DNA from: Streptomyces prunicolor NBRC 13075
GTDB taxonomy: Bacteria; Actinomycetota; Actinomycetes; Streptomycetales; Streptomycetaceae
NCBI RefSeq assembly: GCF_000367365.1
Contig: NZ_BARF01000014.1
Coordinates: 124,001-188,000, forward strand
Direction of reading: 5' to 3'
DNA length: 64,000 bases
Shown: piece by piece, positions 51,697 to 60,939 of the stretch
Layout: every line of letters starts with the position of its first letter
Position numbering within the stretch: the first letter of the stretch is position 1
The notes under the pieces: model-generated
Databases searched by the model: none
Told to the model about the DNA's origin: nothing
The model's input: the letters and a program-made list of their open reading frames with translations, nothing else
Translations under genes and position numbers: made by a program

Positions 51697-51725
51697 AGGC
51701 TGTGACGCGAGGGAAGCTGTGTCAA
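51697..51725 (-). promoter_or_regulatory. Promoter of the GH2 gene
   Basis: On the minus strand TTGACA (51725-51720), 17 bp, then CAGCCT (51702-51697), directly followed by the operator at 51682-51695. Confidence 0.5.
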
Positions 51726-51746
51726 CCCCTGATGCGGCGTTCTAAT

Positions 51747-51791
51747 AAATTAGGAATTAATATTGACAGGGTTTCGGTCGCGCGCCACAGT
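51747..51791 (+). promoter_or_regulatory. GH27 promoter with shared AAATTAG motif
   Basis: AAATTAGGAATTA (51747-51759) leads into TTGACA (51763-51768, -35), 17 bp, then CACAGT (51786-51791). The same motif stands at 54028-54048 before the ABC operon. Confidence 0.6.
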
Positions 51792-51872
51792 CGTCGCCGT
51801 GACGCCGGAAGCCCCCTGTCGCAGTGCGGCCCGGGTCACGTCCTCCTGCTTCCCAACCCTCGGGAGAGGCAA

Positions 51873-54029
51873 GTGACTTCATATCCGCAGGTCCGCACAC
51901 CCGCGGCTTCGAGACGGACGCGCCGTGTCACCGTCGTCGCCATCGCGACCGTGCTGGCGGCGACCGCCGCTCCGGTGGCCACGGCGCAGAACACGGCCTC
52001 CGTGGCCACGGCGCAGGCCGGCGTCGACCAAGGCGCACCCGACTACTACGACAGCGGCCTCGCGCCGACGCCCTACATGGGCTGGAACACCTACTACGGT
52101 CTCGGCGCGCCCACGGAGCAGCAAGTGCGCTCCGTCGCGGACAAGCTGGTCAACAGTGGTCTGCGGGACGCCGGTTACGACATCGTGTGGCTCGACGGCG
52201 GCTGGCAGGCCGACAACCCGCGTGACGCCAACGGGCAGTTGGTCGCCAACCCGACCCGCTTCCCCTCCGGCATCCCCGCCCTCGTCTCCTACCTGCACAA
52301 GCGCGGTCTGAAGGCGGGCATCTACACCGACGCCGGGACCTACGACGGAGGCAAGAGCTGCGGGCTCGGCAGCAGGGGCCACTACGACGCGGACGCACGG
52401 CAGTTCGCCGGCTGGAAGATCGACGCGGTCAAGGTCGACTTCCTGTGCGGCATCGGCGCGAAGCTCGATCCGGGCCCGGCGTTCAAGGAGTTCAGCGACG
52501 CGGTGGCCAAGTCCGGCCGCAAGATGCTGCTCAACCTGTGCAACCCGCTCACCGACGACTGGGGCCTGCCGCACACACCCGAGCAGGACGCGCACAACAC
52601 GTACGTCTACGCCCCGACGATCGCCGACTCCTGGCGCACCGGCACGGACATCGCCTGGGGCACCGCGAGCCCCGGTCAGTGGCCCAACATCCTGCGCAAC
52701 ATGGACGCGAACGCCTGGCACCCCGAGGCGCAGGGACCGGGGCACTACAACGACCCGGACTATCTCATCCCGATGCGCCAAATGACCGACGGCACCCTGG
52801 AGTTGACCCAGGAGGAGTCCACCACGCAGTACGTGATGTGGGCCGAGATGGGTTCGCCGCTCGTCCTGGGCTCCGACCCGCGCACCCTCTCCGACTCGAT
52901 GCTCGCCACCCTGCGCAACCCGGAGATCATCGCCGTCGACCAGGACCCGCTCGCCATTCAGGGCGTGCGGGTGGCCTCGGACTCGGTCGGCGACGTGTAC
53001 AGCAAGGTGCTGGAGGGACGCGGCCAGCGCGCGGTCGTCCTGCTCAATCGGTCCGACCAACCCGCCCTGCGTACCGTGCAGTTCGCGGACACCGCACTCG
53101 GTGGACCGGTCCAGGTGCGTGACCTGCGGGCACGTGTCGACCGGGGCACGCACACGGGGTCGTACACCGTCGAGGTCCCCGCGCACGGCACCGCGCTCCT
53201 GAAGCTGACCGGGGCGGACGCTCTGCCCGGTACGAACCTGGGCGCGAAGGCCACGTCGAGCCCGGCCGTCGTCCGCGACGGCGACACGCTCACCACCTTC
53301 CTGCGCGGACCGCACGGCTCGCTCGTCCAGCGGACCGACGGCGGGACGAAGGACCTCGGCGGCCCCACGAAGGGCGCGATCCTCGGCCAGCCCGCCGCCT
53401 ACGCCTCGGCCGGCGGCCGGATCGACGTCTTCGTACGCGGCGCCGACTCCCGGGTGTACCGGCGGGCCTACGTCGGCGGCCGTTGGGGCGCGTGGCAGAG
53501 CCTGGGCGGCCGGGTGGCCGACGCGCCGTCGGTGGCCTTCGCCGACCCCGCGCACTGGACGCTGTTCGCCACCGGCACGGACGGGCAGGTCGTGCAGCGC
53601 GGCCCGTCGACCGGCTGGACCTCGCTCGGCGCACCCGGTGGCCGGGCGGTGTACGGGCGGCCGTCCGCTGCCGTGGACGCTCAAGGACGGGTGCAGGTCG
53701 CCGTACGCAGCGCGGCCGACGACGTGTGGACGCGGTCCCGGGATGTGTCGGGGGAGTGGTCGCCGTGGGCGTCGGTCGGCGGGACCGTCAGCGGGAGCCC
53801 GACGCTGGTCGCCGTAGGGGATGCCGTCGTGCTGTACGCGCGGGCCGCCGACTACACGCTCTGGCAGCAGCGGTACGAGAACGGTGCCTGGCAGGGCTGG
53901 ACCAAGCAACAGGCGTTCCCCAGCGCCGCGTTCGACGGTGCGCTCGGGGCGGTGGCCGGGCCGGACGGGACGGTCGACGCGGTGTTCCGCGGAGTCGACG
54001 GCTACGTACACCTGATCCAGTTCAACTAA
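51873..54029 (+). CDS. GH27 alpha-galactosidase, secreted, with C-terminal propeller
   Basis: 718 aa. Signal peptide (residues 1-38, ending PVATAQ). The GH27 barrel starts PTPYMGWNTYYGLGA; the nucleophile is Asp189 (VKVDFLCG) and the acid/base Asp259 (SWRTGTDIAW). GHYNDPDYL is the conserved C-terminal barrel loop. After the beta-sandwich, residues ~450-718 make a repeated W-containing propeller (GRWGAWQSLGG, GEWSPWASVGG, GAWQGWTKQ), like the PLL/fucose-lectin-type propeller, likely binding sugars. A GTG at 51873 with GGGAGAGG upstream is chosen over the upstream ATG. It is the first transcript of the alpha-galactoside regulon. Confidence 0.95.
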   Translation: MTSYPQVRTPAASRRTRRVTVVAIATVLAATAAPVATAQNTASVATAQAGVDQGAPDYYDSGLAPTPYMGWNTYYGLGAPTEQQVRSVADKLVNSGLRDAGYDIVWLDGGWQADNPRDANGQLVANPTRFPSGIPALVSYLHKRGLKAGIYTDAGTYDGGKSCGLGSRGHYDADARQFAGWKIDAVKVDFLCGIGAKLDPGPAFKEFSDAVAKSGRKMLLNLCNPLTDDWGLPHTPEQDAHNTYVYAPTIADSWRTGTDIAWGTASPGQWPNILRNMDANAWHPEAQGPGHYNDPDYLIPMRQMTDGTLELTQEESTTQYVMWAEMGSPLVLGSDPRTLSDSMLATLRNPEIIAVDQDPLAIQGVRVASDSVGDVYSKVLEGRGQRAVVLLNRSDQPALRTVQFADTALGGPVQVRDLRARVDRGTHTGSYTVEVPAHGTALLKLTGADALPGTNLGAKATSSPAVVRDGDTLTTFLRGPHGSLVQRTDGGTKDLGGPTKGAILGQPAAYASAGGRIDVFVRGADSRVYRRAYVGGRWGAWQSLGGRVADAPSVAFADPAHWTLFATGTDGQVVQRGPSTGWTSLGAPGGRAVYGRPSAAVDAQGRVQVAVRSAADDVWTRSRDVSGEWSPWASVGGTVSGSPTLVAVGDAVVLYARAADYTLWQQRYENGAWQGWTKQQAFPSAAFDGALGAVAGPDGTVDAVFRGVDGYVHLIQFN

Positions 54030-54072
54030 ATTAGTAATTATTCTTGACGTGGTGGGGACACCACGTGAATCT
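54028..54072 (+). promoter_or_regulatory. Promoter of the alpha-galactoside ABC operon with shared motif
   Basis: AAATTAGTAATTA (54028-54040) leads into TTGACG (54044-54049). The motif begins inside the GH27 stop codon. The -10 would be at 54067-54072 (GAATCT), a weaker match. Confidence 0.55.
54047..54066. promoter_or_regulatory. 20-bp palindrome at the ABC promoter
   Basis: ACGTGGTG-GGGA-CACCACGT is a perfect 8-4-8 inverted repeat filling the -35/-10 spacer. It could be a repressor site or the GH27 terminator. Confidence 0.65.
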
Positions 54073-54080
54073 GGGACCGC

Positions 54081-54108
54081 GTGCATCCGGATCTGTGTGC
54101 ATCCGGAT
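54081..54108. promoter_or_regulatory. Paired GTGCATCCGGAT repeats
   Basis: GTGCATCCGGAT at 54081-54092 and 54097-54108, each containing the palindrome ATCCGGAT, with starts 16 bp apart. They lie between the promoter and the lipoprotein ribosome site, so they may be a second operator. Confidence 0.45.
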
Positions 54109-54135
54109 CCGCGCGGGATCCACAGGGAGCCATCT

Positions 54136-55425
54136 ATGACGAACCATCAGCCAGACCGCCGCCGGTTCCTCGCCGGACTCGGTGCCGCGGGGGCGACGGC
54201 GCTGCTCAGCGGCTGTGTCACCTCGACCTCCACCGGCAAGAGCTCCTCGAAGGGCGCGGTGAGCCTCCAGTCCAACCTCTCCGCCCCGCAGGCCAAGGCC
54301 GCGATGCAGGACCTCGTCGCCGCCTATGCCAAGAAGGGCTCCGACCGTGCGAGCCTCAACACGGTCGCGGCGGAGACCTTCCGCACCCAGCTGCCGACGT
54401 ACCTCACCTCGGCCAACCCGCCGGACGTGTACACCTGGTACCCCGGCTCGGTCGCGGACGCCTACGCCAAGAAGAACCTGCTGCTCGACCTCGACGAGGC
54501 GTGGACCTCCTCGCCCGACCTCAAGCGCTACTCCAAGGCGCTCAACTCGCTGTGCACCGCGAGCTCCGGCAAGAAGGTCTTCGTGCCCAACACCTATTAC
54601 TGGTGGGGCATGTTCTACCGGAAGTCCAACTTCGCCAAGTGGGGCGTGAGCGAGCCGAAGAGCTGGGACGAGTTCCTCGACCTGTGCGACAAGCTCAAGA
54701 GCAAGGGCGTCACACCGATCGGACTGGGAGCCGGCGGCGGCACGGCCTGGGTGGCCTCGGCCTGGTTCGACTACCTCGACATCCGTATCAACGGCGCCGA
54801 GTACCACCGCCAACTCCTCGCGGGGAAGCACCGGTTCGACGACCCCGAGGTGCGCAAGGTCTTCGACCGCTGGCAGGAGGTGCTGCCGTACTTCGACCAG
54901 AACGGCGCCGCCGTCGCCTTTCAGGACGCGTCGACCTCCATGCTCAACGGCCGCAGCGGCATGATGCTCATCGGCACCTTCTTCGCCGACGCGGCGCCCA
55001 AGAGCGCCCTGGACGACATCGACTTCTTCCGCTTCCCCGTCATCGACTCCAAGGTCCCGCTCGCCGAAGAGGCGCCTGTGGACGGCTACTTCGCCAGCGC
55101 CCGCACCGGCCGCCACGACCAGGTGATCGACCTGATGAAGTACCTCGCCACCGCCGAGGCCCAGGAGATCTACATCAAGGGCTCCTCCGGCACCGTCCTG
55201 CCCTGCAACCCCGACGCCAAGGACGCCGGTACCGCACTGGTCAAGAAGGGCCGCAAGCACGTCGATTCGGCTGTGGAGATCACCCAGTTCTTCAACCGGG
55301 ACTCCAGCGACGCCCTCCAGCCCACCGCCGACAACGCGTTGATCAAGTTCCTGGCCAAGCCCAAGTCGATCGGGAGCATCCTCACCGACTGGCAGCGCGA
55401 CGCCGAGAAGATCTGGAACGCGTGA
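54136..55425 (+). CDS. ABC sugar transporter, solute-binding lipoprotein (alpha-galactosides)
   Basis: 429 aa. Tat motif RRRFLAG, hydrophobic stretch and lipobox LLSGC mark an exported lipoprotein. The family 1 binding fold follows: PPDVYTWYPGSVADAYAKK, SWDEFLDLCDKLKSKGVTPI, MLNGRSGMMLIGTFF. Located between GH27 and GH36, it probably binds raffinose/stachyose-like or galactomannan-derived oligosaccharides; this is inferred from context. The ATG at 54136 has AGGGAG upstream. Confidence 0.94.
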   Translation: MTNHQPDRRRFLAGLGAAGATALLSGCVTSTSTGKSSSKGAVSLQSNLSAPQAKAAMQDLVAAYAKKGSDRASLNTVAAETFRTQLPTYLTSANPPDVYTWYPGSVADAYAKKNLLLDLDEAWTSSPDLKRYSKALNSLCTASSGKKVFVPNTYYWWGMFYRKSNFAKWGVSEPKSWDEFLDLCDKLKSKGVTPIGLGAGGGTAWVASAWFDYLDIRINGAEYHRQLLAGKHRFDDPEVRKVFDRWQEVLPYFDQNGAAVAFQDASTSMLNGRSGMMLIGTFFADAAPKSALDDIDFFRFPVIDSKVPLAEEAPVDGYFASARTGRHDQVIDLMKYLATAEAQEIYIKGSSGTVLPCNPDAKDAGTALVKKGRKHVDSAVEITQFFNRDSSDALQPTADNALIKFLAKPKSIGSILTDWQRDAEKIWNA

Positions 55426-55426
55426 C

Positions 55427-56362
55427 ATGGCCGTCCTGACCGCGCCCGAACGGAGGTCCCCGACCCCAACGCCCGCCAAGGGCAAGCGGGTTCGGGGCCC
55501 CCGGCGGACACCCCCGCTGGTGCTCGCCTTCGTCCTCGTCCCGCTCCTTGTCGAGGCGGTATGGGTGTTCTGGCCCGCCGTGCAGGGTTTCTACCTCGCC
55601 CTGACCAAGTGGGACGGCGTCTCCCCACCGCAGTTCGTCGGCCTGGGCAACTTCCGGGAGATGGCCCACGACGACGTCTTCCGCAGCGCGGCCGGCCACA
55701 CCGTCCTCTGGCTCGTCCTCTTCGGCGGCCTGTCCGCCGTGCTCGGCCTCGCCGCAGCCCTGCTGCTCCAACAGGAGCGCCGCGGCGTCGGCTTCTACCG
55801 AGCGGCCCTGTTCCTGCCGGTCGTCTTCTCACTCGTCGCCACCGCCCTCGTCTGGCAGGCGATCTACCAACCCGACGGCGTCCTCAACCAACTCCTCCAG
55901 TCCGTCGGCCTCGGCAGCCTCCGCCACGCCTGGCTCGCCGACCAGGACACCGCCCTCTACGCCGTGATCGTGCCCGCGCTCTGGCGCCAGATCGGCTACG
56001 TCATGGTCCTCTACCTGGCCGGCCTCAAGGGCATCGACCCCGCACTGTACGAGGCCGCCAAGGTCGACGGCGCCGGCGCCTGGCAACGCCTGCGGCACGT
56101 CACCCTGCCCCAACTGCGCAGTGTCAACGCGGTGGTTCTGTCGGTCATCGTCATCGACTCGCTCCGCTCCTTCGACGTCGTCTGGTCACTGACCCGCGGC
56201 GGCCCCTACCACTCCTCCGAGCTGCTGAGCACCTACATGTACTCAACCGCCTTCCAGTCCCTACGACTCGGCTACGGCTCCGCACTCGCCGTCGTCATCT
56301 TCGTGCTGGCCTTCGGCGTCATCTGCTCCTACCTCGTCCGCGCGTTCCGGGAGGCCGACTGA
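55427..56362 (+). CDS. ABC sugar permease 1 (MalF-type)
   Basis: 311 aa, six main helices (PPLVLAFVLVPLLVEAVWVF first). The EAA loop is YEAAKVDGAGAWQRLRHVTL. It starts one base after the lipoprotein stop. A ~28-residue basic N-terminal tail is cytoplasmic. No ATPase gene is present; MsiK is expected. Confidence 0.94.
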   Translation: MAVLTAPERRSPTPTPAKGKRVRGPRRTPPLVLAFVLVPLLVEAVWVFWPAVQGFYLALTKWDGVSPPQFVGLGNFREMAHDDVFRSAAGHTVLWLVLFGGLSAVLGLAAALLLQQERRGVGFYRAALFLPVVFSLVATALVWQAIYQPDGVLNQLLQSVGLGSLRHAWLADQDTALYAVIVPALWRQIGYVMVLYLAGLKGIDPALYEAAKVDGAGAWQRLRHVTLPQLRSVNAVVLSVIVIDSLRSFDVVWSLTRGGPYHSSELLSTYMYSTAFQSLRLGYGSALAVVIFVLAFGVICSYLVRAFREAD

Positions 56363-57210
56363 TGTCCGCCAACTCCACGGCCCTGCGCCGAAAGCGTGCC
56401 GCGACCGCCGGATTCCACCTGGGCGCGGGCGCGTTGGCGATCCTGTGGCTGCTGCCCATCGCCCTGGTCCTGGTGACCAGCCTCCGCTCCTTCGACGACA
56501 TCGCCGCGAACGGCCTGGGCAGCTGGCCGCACTCCTTCACCCTCGGCAACTTCCACCAGGCCTGGGTCGACGGCGGCCAGCAGCGCGCCCTCATCAACAG
56601 CCTGATCGTCACGATCCCCTGCGTCCTGATCACGCTGGCCCTCGCCGCCATGGCCGCCTTCGCCCTCAGCCGCTACGAACTCCGCTTCCGCCGCTCCCTG
56701 TTGCTCCTCATGCTCGGCGGCAACCTCCTCCCACCGCAGATCCTCCTCATCCCGGTCTCCAAGCTCAGCGAAGTGATGGGCATCTTCGACACCCTGCCCG
56801 CACTCGTCGGCGTGCAGATCGGCTTCGGCGTCGGCTTCTACGTCTTCGTCCTGCACGGATTCATGCGCTCGATCCCGACTGAGATCCAACAGGCGGCGGT
56901 CGTCGACGGCGCCGGCCCCTGGCAGATCTTCTGGCGGATCATCCTCCCGCTGACCCGCCCCGCCCTGGCCGCGCTCAGCGCCCTCTCCTTCACCTGGATC
57001 TTCAACGACCTGCTCTGGGCGATCACCGTGCTGCGCAGCGACACCAAGATGCCGATCACCGCAGCGCTCATCGGACTTCAGGGCCAGTTCGTGTCGATGT
57101 GGAACGTCATCGCGGCCGGGTCCGTCATCGCCGCCGCACCCACGGTCGCCGTGTTCCTGCGCTTCCAGCGGCACTTCGTGGCGGGGCTCAACCTCGGGGC
57201 GGTCAAGTGA
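56362..57210 (+). CDS. ABC sugar permease 2 (MalG-type)
   Basis: 282 aa. Six helices (LGAGALAILWLLPIALVLVT first), EAA loop QQAAVVDGAGPWQIFWRIIL. The ATG shares a base with the previous stop (TGATG) and has GGGAGG upstream. It completes the importer. Confidence 0.94.
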   Translation: MSANSTALRRKRAATAGFHLGAGALAILWLLPIALVLVTSLRSFDDIAANGLGSWPHSFTLGNFHQAWVDGGQQRALINSLIVTIPCVLITLALAAMAAFALSRYELRFRRSLLLLMLGGNLLPPQILLIPVSKLSEVMGIFDTLPALVGVQIGFGVGFYVFVLHGFMRSIPTEIQQAAVVDGAGPWQIFWRIILPLTRPALAALSALSFTWIFNDLLWAITVLRSDTKMPITAALIGLQGQFVSMWNVIAAGSVIAAAPTVAVFLRFQRHFVAGLNLGAVK

Positions 57211-59273
57211 CGTACGAGCGCTGGACCTTGCGCACGGAGAACACCAGCTACACCGTGCGCCTGTCCCCGGACGGCCCCTGGGCCGAACTCGACGCATGGG
57301 GACCACTCGGCGTCGAGGACGGTCCGTCCGCGCTGGACTGGTCGAGACGCACGCACTTCATCACACCCGCCGACGCGGCGCCGGCCGAGTATCTCCCGTA
57401 CGGACTGAGGCCGTTCGCCGGTTCCGAGCTGGTGGCGTCGCGTCCGGACGGCGAGGACCGAGGCATGTGGTGGGAGTTCGTCGGGGCGGAGACGGACGAG
57501 GGCGCCCTCCGACTCGCCTTCCACGACGAGCTGTTGGGCCTCCAGTCTGTCCTCCACTACGAGACCGTGCCGGGCACGGACGTGATCCTCCGCTGGACAG
57601 AGTTCACCGCCGCCTCGCAGGAACTTCGTCTGGAGCGGTTCGACTCGGCCGCCGTGAACATCCCCGTCACCGGAGCCGCCCGCCTGACCTACCTCACGGG
57701 CCAGTGGTCGCAGGAGTTCCAGCGCACCCAACTCGACCTGCCCCGGGGCACGTTCACCATCGGCAGCCTCCAGGGCGTACCGGGACACGCCTACGCACCC
57801 TGGCTCGCGGTGCAGGACGGCGAATCGCCGGCCGCGTACGGCATCGCCCTCGCCTGGCCCGGCAACTGGCACATCACCGCCGAGGCCGAACCCGGCGGTG
57901 CCGTGCGCGTGCGGGCGGGCCGCGTCCCACACGAAGGCGCGGTGATCCTCGCCCCCGGCGAGACCCTCGCCACCCCTCAACTCGCCTGCGCCTTCAGCCC
58001 GGAGGGACTCGACGGGCTCTCCCGCGTCTGGCACCGCTACGAACGACATCTCTCCGGCGAGCGCCTGCACCGCCCCCGCAAGGTCCTCTACAACTCCTGG
58101 GAAGCCACCGGCTTCGACGTCGACGCGGCCGCGCAACTGGAGCTGGCGAAGACGGCCGCCGATATCGGGGCCGAGCTGTTCGTCGTGGACGACGGCTGGT
58201 TCACCGGACGCGCCGACGACACCGGGGGGCTGGGGGACTGGTGGCCCGATCCGGCCGCCTTCCCGCAAGGCTTCGACCAATTCATCGCGGACGTAAGGGC
58301 GTTGGGCCTGGACTTCGGTCTGTGGATAGAGCCCGAGGCCGTCAGCCCGGGGAGCCGTCTGTACGCCGAACACCCCGAGTGGGTCTACCGCGTCGAGGGC
58401 CGCCCCGGCCGACTCGTCCGCAACGAGCTGCTCCTCGACCTGGGCCGGACCGACGTCCAGGACTTCGTGATCGGGACACTCGACCGGCTGCTCGGCACCT
58501 ACGCCATCAGCTATCTCAAGTGGGACATGAACCGCCCGCCCACCGAGCGGGGTCGTCCCGGTGCCGGCGGCCTCGATCTCGACGCCGAGCATGTCGCTGG
58601 ATACCTGCGCGTCCTCGACCACCTCCGTTCCGCTCACCCCGACGTCACCGTCGAGGGCTGCGCGGGCGGCGGCGGGCGGATCGAGCACGCGACGATCGCG
58701 CGCACCGACGTGGTGTGGCCCAGCGACAACACCGCACCGCTGGACCGGCTTTCGACCCAGTACGGGTTCCTGCACGCGCACGCGCCGCACGTCATGAGTT
58801 CCTGGGTCACCGACGCGCCCGGCATCTTCGATCCGCGCCCGCGCAGTCTCGCCTTCCGGTTCGTCAACGCCATGTGCGGGGTGCTGGGCGTCGGCGCCGA
58901 CCTGCGCGCGTGGACGCCGGAGCAGCGGGCCGAGGCCGCCCGGTGGATCGGCCGGTACAAGGAGGTGCGGGACGTGATCCACCATGGTGAGGCGCGGCTC
59001 CTCGGTACGCCGGAGGAGCCGAGCTGTGGGGTGCAGTTCGACGCCGGGGACCGGACCGTCGTCGCCGCGCTGAGTACCGGGCGGCTCGACGGGGCGCCGC
59101 TCCTGCCGGGGCGGGCGGACCGGCTGCGGTTGCGGGGGCTCGAACCGGCGGCGCGCTATCGGGACACGGCGACGGGAACGTCGTACGGCGGAGCGCATCT
59201 GTTGCACTACGGGCTGCCGTTCGCCTGGAGTCGCGATCATGATGCCGACCTGGTCGTGCTCGTGCGCGAATGA
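57207..59273 (+). CDS. GH36 alpha-galactosidase, intracellular
   Basis: 688 aa, no signal peptide. An N-terminal beta-supersandwich (residues ~1-290) precedes the barrel at RKVLYNSWEATGFDVD. The nucleophile is Asp440 (YLKWDMNR) and the acid/base Asp507 (WPSDNTAPLDR). GH36 members of this length remove terminal alpha-galactose from oligosaccharides. A GTG overlaps the permease stop (GTGA), so translation is coupled. It should release galactose from imported sugars. Confidence 0.96.
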   Translation: MTYERWTLRTENTSYTVRLSPDGPWAELDAWGPLGVEDGPSALDWSRRTHFITPADAAPAEYLPYGLRPFAGSELVASRPDGEDRGMWWEFVGAETDEGALRLAFHDELLGLQSVLHYETVPGTDVILRWTEFTAASQELRLERFDSAAVNIPVTGAARLTYLTGQWSQEFQRTQLDLPRGTFTIGSLQGVPGHAYAPWLAVQDGESPAAYGIALAWPGNWHITAEAEPGGAVRVRAGRVPHEGAVILAPGETLATPQLACAFSPEGLDGLSRVWHRYERHLSGERLHRPRKVLYNSWEATGFDVDAAAQLELAKTAADIGAELFVVDDGWFTGRADDTGGLGDWWPDPAAFPQGFDQFIADVRALGLDFGLWIEPEAVSPGSRLYAEHPEWVYRVEGRPGRLVRNELLLDLGRTDVQDFVIGTLDRLLGTYAISYLKWDMNRPPTERGRPGAGGLDLDAEHVAGYLRVLDHLRSAHPDVTVEGCAGGGGRIEHATIARTDVVWPSDNTAPLDRLSTQYGFLHAHAPHVMSSWVTDAPGIFDPRPRSLAFRFVNAMCGVLGVGADLRAWTPEQRAEAARWIGRYKEVRDVIHHGEARLLGTPEEPSCGVQFDAGDRTVVAALSTGRLDGAPLLPGRADRLRLRGLEPAARYRDTATGTSYGGAHLLHYGLPFAWSRDHDADLVVLVRE

Positions 59274-59357
59274 GCGAGTGAGCCCCTTATGTTTCCAGCA
59301 AGCCCTTACTCGTGAAAGACGCGAAGGACCCGAAGGTCGCGAAGGAGTCGAAACTCG

Positions 59358-60131
59358 ATGGAGCAGTCCGTACGACGGATCGGTGCCCGTTTCACCGGGC
59401 GCACGGCCGTGGTCACCGGCGCGGCCTCCGGTATCGGAGCCGCCACGGCCGTACGCCTCGCCGAGGAGGGAGCCGCGGTGGTGCTCGCCGACGTAGCCGA
59501 GGAGCGGGGCGAGGCGGTGGCGGAGCGGATCGGCAAAGACGGTGGGCGGGCGCGGTTCGTGGCCGCCGATGTCACGGGCGAGGACGACTGGGCGCGGATC
59601 GTCGGCGCCGCGCACGCCTTCGGGCCCGTCGACGTGCTCGTCAGCAACGCCTACACCGTCGACGTCACACCCGCCCACGAGATGACCCTGCCGTCCTGGC
59701 AGCGGCAGCTCGACGTCAACCTGACCGGCAGCTTCCTCGGCTTCCGGGCGGTGCTGCCCGATCTACGCGAACGCGCCGGAGCGGTGGTACTGACCTCGTC
59801 CGTGCACGCCCACAAGGGCATCCCCGGGCATCCCGCCTACGCCGCCGCCAAGGGCGCGTTGCTCTCCCTGTGCAGTCAACTCGCCGTCGAATACGGGCCT
59901 GTTGTGCGCGTCAACGCCGTCCTCCCGGGACCGATACTGACCGCGGCCTGGGACAGAGTGCCGCCCGAGGAACGGGAACGCAGCATCGCCGAGACGGCCG
60001 CACGCCGCTTCGGCACGCCCGAGGAAGTGGCCGCGGCCATCGCGTTCCTCAGCGCCGACGAAGCCTCCTTCATCACCGGGACGAGTCTCGTGGTGGACGG
60101 CGGCTGGAGCGTCGTCAAGGCCTCCGCATGA
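59358..60131 (+). CDS. SDR dehydrogenase, probable galactose 1-dehydrogenase
   Basis: 257-aa classical SDR. TGAASGIG (residues 20-27) binds NAD(P), LSTLY-type Ser is in LTSSVHAH, and YAAAK holds the catalytic Tyr and Lys. The usual NNAG is SNAY here. Placed before dgoD, dgoA and a KDGal kinase, it best fits oxidation of D-galactose to galactonolactone. Its C-terminal GTSLVVDGGW is normal. The upstream leader has GAAGGA repeated four times. SDR function from context only. Confidence 0.85.
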   Translation: MEQSVRRIGARFTGRTAVVTGAASGIGAATAVRLAEEGAAVVLADVAEERGEAVAERIGKDGGRARFVAADVTGEDDWARIVGAAHAFGPVDVLVSNAYTVDVTPAHEMTLPSWQRQLDVNLTGSFLGFRAVLPDLRERAGAVVLTSSVHAHKGIPGHPAYAAAKGALLSLCSQLAVEYGPVVRVNAVLPGPILTAAWDRVPPEERERSIAETAARRFGTPEEVAAAIAFLSADEASFITGTSLVVDGGWSVVKASA

Positions 60132-60165
60132 CCACGCTCCCCAACCAGCAGAAAGGCTGTACGAC

Positions 60166-60939
60166 ATGACGCCCTATGCCCGTCGAGGCGTCCACGGCCA
60201 GACCGTGGAACTCCTCGCCCGCCGCATCCTGGGCGGTGAGATCGCCGAAGGGGCCACACTCGATCTGGTCGCGCTGCAGAGCGAGTTGGACGTGAGCCTG
60301 ACCGCGCTGCGCGAATCGCTGAAGGTGCTCGCCGCCAAGGGGATGGTCGACGCCCGGCAGCGTCGCGGCACCTTCGTACGCCCCCGCGCCGAGTGGAACC
60401 TGCTCGACGCCGACGTGCTGCGCTGGCAGTTCGAGGGCGCCTCCACTTCGGAGTCCGACCAGGCGCTGCTGCACAACCTCGCCGAAGTCCGCTCCATCAT
60501 CGAACCCGCCGCCGTACGCCTCGCCGCCCAGCGCAGAACCGACGCGGACCTGGCCGCCCTGGACGGCGCCCTCGACGCGATGGGGGAGCAGGGCAACGGC
60601 GCCGCCCACGCCGTCGAGGCCGACCTCGCCTTCCACCGCGCGCTGCTCGCCGCCACCCACAACGAACTCCTCGAACGCATGGAGATGGTGATCGAGTCCG
60701 GCCTCGCGCACCGCGACCGCATCGTGCACAGCGCCCCGCACAGCGAGGACCCGGTCCCGGCCCACCGCGCCGTACTGGACGCCGTACGCGACCAGGACCC
60801 GCAGGCCGCCGAGGCCGCGATGCGCGCCCTGCTCGACCAGGCCGGCCGTGACCTGGACCGGCTCGGCGACGCGGAAGAGGGTTCCCCAGCGGCCTCCGCT
60901 CAGGACTCCGAAGAAACGGAAGGCTCCCGGTCTCAGTGA
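60166..60939 (+). CDS. GntR/FadR-family regulator (FCD domain)
   Basis: 257 aa. The GntR winged helix is at residues ~6-76 (QTVELLARRILGGEIAEGAT, then SELDVSLTALRESLKVLAAK and RQRRGTFVRPR). The FCD helical domain (EVRSIIEPAAVRLAAQRRT, ADLAFHRALLAATHN, SEDPVPAHRAVLDAVR) carries the Asp/His metal-binding set. DgoR of E. coli, the galactonate regulator, is of this family. It sits between the SDR and dgoD and overlaps dgoD by 4 bp, so galactonate or KDGal is the likely effector. ATG 60166, with GAAAGG upstream. Confidence 0.93.
   Translation: MTPYARRGVHGQTVELLARRILGGEIAEGATLDLVALQSELDVSLTALRESLKVLAAKGMVDARQRRGTFVRPRAEWNLLDADVLRWQFEGASTSESDQALLHNLAEVRSIIEPAAVRLAAQRRTDADLAALDGALDAMGEQGNGAAHAVEADLAFHRALLAATHNELLERMEMVIESGLAHRDRIVHSAPHSEDPVPAHRAVLDAVRDQDPQAAEAAMRALLDQAGRDLDRLGDAEEGSPAASAQDSEETEGSRSQ

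Noticed and set aside
59310..59357. GAAGGA-rich leader of the SDR gene as a riboswitch
   Set aside because: It is short, unpaired and looks like repeated ribosome-site-like sequence only.
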